NCBI GenBank assembly: GCA_002402125.1
Contig: NVVG01000084.1
Span: 8,630 to 17,633 of the forward strand
DNA length: 9,004 nt
From: Moraxellaceae bacterium
GTDB taxonomy: Bacteria > Pseudomonadota > Gammaproteobacteria > Pseudomonadales > Ketobacteraceae
Reading direction: 5' to 3'
This document shows, one piece after another, positions 5,869 to 9,004 of the stretch (within the stretch, counting starts at the first letter, position 1; each line of letters opens with the position of its first letter). A model generated the notes under the pieces. That model made no database searches. It was given only the letters and a program-made list of their open reading frames with translations, and was not told the origin of the DNA. The position numbers and the translations under genes were made by a program.

Positions 5869-7134
5869 CTACCCCCCAACCACCAACCTCCTCACTTCCG
5901 AAATTTGCTCTTTAGCGTCGGCTAACATAGCAATACTTTTTTCTGGCGTTAACCCAACACTTTCCAGTTTTGAGAATGATCTTATAGCATCCATTGGGGG
6001 GTGATCTTTTTTATTTGGTGCACCCATCCAAGCGTGAACCTGTGCAACAATAACGATATCTGCCAAATTTGGACCATCAACTCCGGAATCATATTCCCAA
6101 TTTTCTGCATTAATAATCGCTTCAATCATATCGGTTGACCAACCCCATTTTGTGAGCATGGATTTCCCCATGCTAGCACGTAGCTCATCGATGATGAGTT
6201 CAAGCTTTTTCTCGTCTTGAATCAGCCCAGCGTAATGCTCCGCAAGTAACAGCACTGGAATCACGCCAACATCATGGGTTAGACCTGCCAGAAGGGCTTG
6301 CTCTGGATTAACAGTACCCGTCAAGCTTGCGAGTGTATGTGCAATCGCTGCCACTGATTGGCTGTGCTCCCATAAAACATGCATTCTGTTTTGAAGTTTA
6401 TTGAGCTTTGATCCAAACAACTCTCTTAACGCATAGATATCCACCAACTGCTTCGTTGTTTCCAAACCGAGCCGTACAATCGCATTCGAGCAAGACTCTA
6501 TTTTGGAAGTACCACGAAACACGGGACTGTTGGATGCCGAAATGATTTTCACCGCCATCGATGGGTCGGTGTTGAGCAATCTTGCCATATCTTGCGTTGA
6601 AAACGCATCATTACCCATGGCGCTACGTATAGTATTTGCAACCGCTGGTATGCTTGGCAATATAAAATTATTGCTGGATAACTCCTGATGGAATTTCATT
6701 CGAATCAATTCCACTGGATCGCGAGTTTTGGGGAGTTGAATACCAACACCAGCAGGACCATCTCTTGGAGCCTCTCGTACAAACTGAGCTAGAACCATCC
6801 AGTCAATAAGCAAAAATGTAGCTTTTTCTAACACTTCAACATCGTATTGGCGGGGCTGTAGATGAGCCACCGGCCGCATTGCCGCAGGCGTCCCGCCCTC
6901 AATCTCCATCACTTTTCCATCTTTAGCTGTTAACTGTAATTTCCCTTGAATCAAGAAATACTCTTTATTATCGCTAGAACGAAGCTCTACAACCACTGCA
7001 TCCTTATTATATTCTTTGATCTCATGGTGAGAGGCGAGCAATACCAGTTGCTTCTCATTTAGCCGATCTAATGGAGTAAACTTTTTTAATGTCTTTGCAG
7101 TCAATAACTTAGCTTGGTCTTCCATCATTTCCAC
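5869..7134 (-). CDS. cNMP-binding-fold plus HDOD signalling protein
   Basis: This is a cytoplasmic signalling protein of about 420 residues. Residues about 18-112 follow the cyclic-nucleotide-binding beta-barrel (LIQGKLQL at 61-68; FLLIDW at 107-112). The phosphate-binding cassette is not canonical: the FGE and R-A residues are replaced by RPVAHLQPRQYDVEV. Residues about 155-350 are an HDOD domain: LPSIPAVANTI (159-169), then ARLLNTDPSMAVKIISASNS (184-203), then AIVRLGLETTKQLV. His256 and His287-Asp288 (GLTHDVG) remain, but the usual later Asp is Gln365 in VAQVHAW, so hydrolase activity is doubtful. HDOD proteins are known as scaffolds in c-di-GMP, stress and motility signalling; the partner here is unknown. 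Two starts compete: GTG at 7134 with AAGGTGAG 5 bases before it, and ATG at 7125 with AGGTGG 5 bases before it. It is transcribed divergently from the CBS gene. Confidence 0.88.
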   Translation of the reverse strand: MEMMEDQAKLLTAKTLKKFTPLDRLNEKQLVLLASHHEIKEYNKDAVVVELRSSDNKEYFLIQGKLQLTAKDGKVMEIEGGTPAAMRPVAHLQPRQYDVEVLEKATFLLIDWMVLAQFVREAPRDGPAGVGIQLPKTRDPVELIRMKFHQELSSNNFILPSIPAVANTIRSAMGNDAFSTQDMARLLNTDPSMAVKIISASNSPVFRGTSKIESCSNAIVRLGLETTKQLVDIYALRELFGSKLNKLQNRMHVLWEHSQSVAAIAHTLASLTGTVNPEQALLAGLTHDVGVIPVLLLAEHYAGLIQDEKKLELIIDELRASMGKSMLTKWGWSTDMIEAIINAENWEYDSGVDGPNLADIVIVAQVHAWMGAPNKKDHPPMDAIRSFSKLESVGLTPEKSIAMLADAKEQISEVRRLVVGG

Positions 7135-7150
7135 CTGAGCTCACCTTAAA

Positions 7151-7163
7151 TAAAGTAACTTTA
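7151..7163. promoter_or_regulatory. Small perfect inverted repeat upstream of the HDOD gene
   Basis: TAAAGT-A-ACTTTA is a 6+1+6 dyad whose near edge is 16 bases from the HDOD GTG start. A TATACT that could serve as a -10 box lies nearby on the minus strand (7178-7183), without a convincing -35. The dyad may be an operator but is short and A/T-rich, so chance is possible. Confidence 0.25.
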
Positions 7164-7231
7164 CATTAATGGATTGAGTATAGGTACAATCTTTGAACTT
7201 TTCCTAGCTGAAAACTCATTTTGTGAGCATA

Positions 7232-7275
7232 TTGATTAAAATCCATTATGCCTATTCTTTATAAACTCATATAAA
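7232..7275 (+). promoter_or_regulatory. FNR/Anr-like box with downstream -10 element
   Basis: TTGAT-TAAA-ATCCA (7232-7245) matches 9 of the 10 defined bases of the FNR/Anr consensus TTGAT-N4-ATCAA. TATAAA at 7270-7275 would place a start near 7282, with the box centred about 43 bases upstream. That is close to the -41.5 position typical of class II FNR activation. Another TATAAA lies at 7260-7265. The leader to the CBS start would be about 130 bases. Expression of the CBS gene may therefore rise under low oxygen. The box could also affect the divergent HDOD gene. Confidence 0.4.
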
Positions 7276-7410
7276 AACACACTAAGTCCTATTGAATTTT
7301 TGCGGTTAATATTGAGAATAGAATCCTGATACAGGTTCTCGCCACAGCTCTAATAGAAAGTCATCCATTGAGGTAATCGATCTTAAGCGTATTGGGCAAG
7401 GAGAATAGAT

Positions 7411-7893
7411 ATGGCAACACAGGTTAAGGACATCATGAGTACAGAGATAATATCAGTAACACCTGATATCGGATTAGATATATTGGAACAAGAGTTATCT
7501 CAGAATTTCATCAATGGCGCACCAGTCATTGATAACGGCAAGGTAGTCGGAGTCGTCAGCCGTGCAGATATTATAAGGCAACTCAATATTGAACACACTT
7601 TTGCCGCGGCGGTTTATGACTATTACGAAGGCGCCTTCCTCGCTTATAGCCAAGAGGACGAGACGAACAAATTGGGCGCTTTTGTTGGCGGACGAATGGA
7701 GCACCTAACCGTGAAGGACATTATGAATCGATCGATAAAATCTATATCACCGGAGCTTACTATCACTGAAGCCGCCAGTTTAATGATGGAATATAGGGTA
7801 CATAGGCTACTGGTTATTGGTGAGCAACTAGAGGGCATTCTATCAACAACGGATTATGTAAGGTTGTGCGCTGAAGGCAATTCAACGCTATAA
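7411..7893 (+). CDS. Stand-alone CBS-pair protein
   Basis: This is a 160-residue cytoplasmic protein made only of two CBS domains, which fold together as a Bateman module and typically sense adenine nucleotides or related ligands. CBS1 spans about 5-58 (VKDIMSTEIISVTP, then GAPVIDNGKVVGVVSRADII). CBS2 spans about 101-152 (VKDIMNRSIKSISP, then HRLLVIGEQLEGILSTTDYV). Asp53 in SRAD and Asp148 in STTD occupy the family's usual ribose-contact positions. The 40-residue linker (59-98) is Tyr- and Phe-rich (VYDYYEGAF). There is no attached enzyme or transporter domain, so it probably acts on a partner encoded elsewhere. AAGGAG (7398-7403), 7 bases before the ATG, is an excellent ribosome-binding site. 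It is divergent from the HDOD gene and possibly activated through the FNR-like box. A strong terminator follows. Confidence 0.93.
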   Translation: MATQVKDIMSTEIISVTPDIGLDILEQELSQNFINGAPVIDNGKVVGVVSRADIIRQLNIEHTFAAAVYDYYEGAFLAYSQEDETNKLGAFVGGRMEHLTVKDIMNRSIKSISPELTITEAASLMMEYRVHRLLVIGEQLEGILSTTDYVRLCAEGNSTL

Positions 7894-7917
7894 CAAAAAT
7901 TTCAAAGCTGGTAAATC

Positions 7918-7954
7918 AAAGGGGCGACAGCTAATTAATGCAGTCACCCCTTTT
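7918..7954. terminator. Bidirectional rho-independent terminator
   Basis: AAAGGGGCGAC (7918-7928) pairs with GTCACCCCTTT (7943-7953) with one internal mismatch and a 14-base loop. T-rich sequence flanks it on both strands: TTTT after the stem on the plus strand, and TTTGATTT on the minus strand. It sits between the convergent CBS gene (ends 7893) and alanine-rich gene (ends 7979) and probably serves both. Confidence 0.85.
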
Positions 7955-7978
7955 CACTTCAAACTAAATTATACCGAA

Positions 7979-9004
7979 TCAGCCACCTACTCGAACAAAA
8001 TATTTGCCGAACTCAACATGGAAAATATTTGGAGTCACAGCATCTTCGCTTACCTTATAGAGCGTATCTCCATTATTATAAACATTGAAAATCAGCTGCC
8101 CATGCAGAACGCCAAAGAATTCTGATTCGTATCGTAAAAATGACAACCCTTCTTTGGATTCCAACTCAGTCATTACTATAATCTCGCCGTCCATATCATA
8201 GAGTGGATTATTGCTTGGCGCAGGCAACACTGAATTTGGATCCAGCGGATTCCAATCATAATCAAAATTCGCGTCAAATGTCACATCTACAACAGGTTGT
8301 TCAATCTGACACTGATCATCACTAAAGAAACTCCAATGTTGACTAACACCATCCTCTCCAATAGTAAGCGTTTCTGTCCAATACATTTGCAGTATTATGC
8401 TCGTATAGGCCTTTGAAACAACCTCAAATTGATCGAGTTGAGATAATGACGCAAAGTGTCTGCCAAACACTTTTGCCACTGTCACATCGTCCATCGGTAC
8501 ACAGGTTCGCTTCCAAACACCAAGGTAGGTGCTTGGGTCAGCGGGTAAGGATAGTGTTGCATCTGCGGCGGCTGAAGCTGCTACGTCTGCAGCTGCTTCA
8601 GCGGCATCTGCTGCAGCTGAGGCAGATATCGCGGCGACTGTTGCAGCATCCGCTGCCGAGGCGGCTTGCGCTGCGGCTATGGAAGCAGATTCAGACCCAG
8701 CGGTGACCTCTGCAAACGCAGCATCCGCTGCTGCGGCAGCGGCAGTAGTTGCGGCTTCTCCAGCGAGTGTTGCAGCCGTTAATGCATCTATGGCAGCAGC
8801 GGCAGCGGCAGCAGCTTCTGCTGCGGCAGCTTCTGCTCCATGCCCGGCGTCAGCCATCTCTGCTGCATATTCAGCCTCTTGCTTTGCTTCGATCGCGGCC
8901 TCTTCGGCCTCTAGTGCGACATCAGCTGCGGCAACAGCGGCAGCTGCGGCGGCTGCCGTGGCAATTTCTGCTACGGCTGCATCCGCTGTTACTGCTGCGG
9001 CCGC
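7979..9004 (-). CDS. Alanine-rich protein with C-terminal globular domain (5' end outside window)
   Basis: This frame is open to the window edge, so at least 341 residues are present and the true N-terminus is missing. An internal ATG at 8857 should not be taken as the start, because the 49 codons upstream continue the same alanine-rich composition without a stop. Roughly the first 150 visible residues are more than half Ala, interspersed with Asp, Glu, Ser, Thr and Val, with almost no aromatic residues. This predicts a long helix or coiled coil. A globular domain of about 190 residues follows, starting near LPADPSTYLGVWKRTC. It is rich in Trp, Phe and Tyr, with two cysteines (TCVP and DDQCQ) that could pair. 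This suggests an exported protein with a helical stalk and a beta-rich head, in the manner of many envelope lipoproteins, but the signal peptide is not visible. I do not recognise the family. It converges on the CBS gene, and the shared terminator lies 25 bases past its stop. Confidence 0.8.
   Translation of the reverse strand, partial: AAAAVTADAAVAEIATAAAAAAAVAAADVALEAEEAAIEAKQEAEYAAEMADAGHGAEAAAAEAAAAAAAAIDALTAATLAGEAATTAAAAAADAAFAEVTAGSESASIAAAQAASAADAATVAAISASAAADAAEAAADVAASAAADATLSLPADPSTYLGVWKRTCVPMDDVTVAKVFGRHFASLSQLDQFEVVSKAYTSIILQMYWTETLTIGEDGVSQHWSFFSDDQCQIEQPVVDVTFDANFDYDWNPLDPNSVLPAPSNNPLYDMDGEIIVMTELESKEGLSFLRYESEFFGVLHGQLIFNVYNNGDTLYKVSEDAVTPNIFHVEFGKYFVRVGG
8540..9004. repeat. 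GC-rich alanine-codon repeat tract
   Basis: Dense GCN codons of the alanine-rich gene produce many short repeats of GCAGC, GCTGC and CTGCAG type over at least 460 bases, clearly more G+C-rich than the rest of the window. Codons are mixed rather than one repeated triplet, so this looks like selection on the protein rather than a simple microsatellite. Such a tract is prone to length change by recombination. Confidence 0.6.

Noticed and set aside
5864..5881. GGTTG/CAACC hairpin across the HDOD stop codon as a terminator
   Set aside because: It has only five pairs with an eight-base loop, lies over the stop codon, and is not followed by a T-run.
7221..7237. CRP site (TGTGA-N6-TCACA) upstream of the CBS gene
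   Set aside because: Only the left half TGTGA is present; the right half matches about two of five bases. The overlapping FNR-like box is a much better match.
7411..7893. CBS domains as part of IMP dehydrogenase, a transporter or a channel
   Set aside because: The gene encodes only the two CBS domains, with a strong start signal and a terminator directly after; no catalytic or membrane domain is present.
8413..8706. 97-codon plus-strand frame rich in Arg and Leu
   Set aside because: It is the antisense reading of alanine codons in the 7979-9004 gene; the composition is a by-product of that tract.
8540..9004. Type I antifreeze-like (Thr-x10) alanine helix
   Set aside because: The alanine content is similar, but threonines do not recur at 11-residue spacing, and the gene has a large globular C-terminal domain.
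1..9004. CRISPR array, tRNA, rRNA, insertion sequence or phage genes
   Set aside because: I saw no regularly spaced repeats with unique spacers, no cloverleaf-like segment, no transposase motifs and no terminal inverted repeats with target duplications.

Overview
The window looks like chromosomal DNA of a Gram-negative bacterium, most likely a marine or aquatic gammaproteobacterium. This rests on several things: a lipoprotein signal peptide with a Leu-Ser-Gly-Cys lipobox, a long cysteine-free Sec-exported protein with a rhombosortase/GlyGly-CTERM-like tail, an HDOD signalling protein, a FNR/Anr-like box, and a moderate, uneven base composition. No rRNA, tRNA, transposase, phage gene or CRISPR array was seen.

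Layout from left to right. (1) 170-2212, minus strand: a lipoprotein of the type-B carboxylesterase family with an N-terminal regulatory-like beta-sandwich domain. A plausible sigma-70 promoter lies about 150 bases upstream, with its -10 box inside a perfect 12-base tandem duplication. (2) 2213-2829: a divergent intergenic region that may hold a small cysteine-containing secreted ORF (2465-2743, minus) and, at its right end, an extended -10 promoter for the next gene. (3) 2830-4716, plus: a 628-residue secreted, repeat-built, probably beta-solenoid surface protein with a C-terminal sorting tail, followed by a strong hairpin terminator. (4) 4717-5123: a convergent intergenic region with the terminator and a doubtful 73-codon minus-strand ORF. 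(5) 5124-5756 and 5869-7134, both minus: a class I SAM-dependent methyltransferase downstream of a cNMP-binding-fold plus HDOD protein, separated by a long imperfect hairpin. (6) 7135-7410: a divergent regulatory region with a near-consensus FNR/Anr box positioned almost like a class II activator site for the next gene. (7) 7411-7893, plus: a stand-alone CBS-pair protein. (8) 7979 to beyond 9004, minus: the C-terminal part of an extremely alanine-rich protein ending in a globular domain. It converges on the CBS gene across a bidirectional terminator.

Functionally the window falls into two groups. The left half is cell-envelope and export: lipoprotein esterase, anchored surface protein, possible small secreted protein. 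The right half is signalling: the HDOD protein and the divergently transcribed CBS-pair protein, both built from ligand-sensing folds and sharing one control region. The alanine-rich protein at the right edge is probably also exported, but its N-terminus is outside the window. I see no clear defence, mobile or biosynthetic system. The features most worth following are the unusual sorting tail and internal repeats of the 2830-4716 protein, the alanine-rich stalk protein, the FNR-like box before the CBS gene, and the G8 tract early in the esterase gene.
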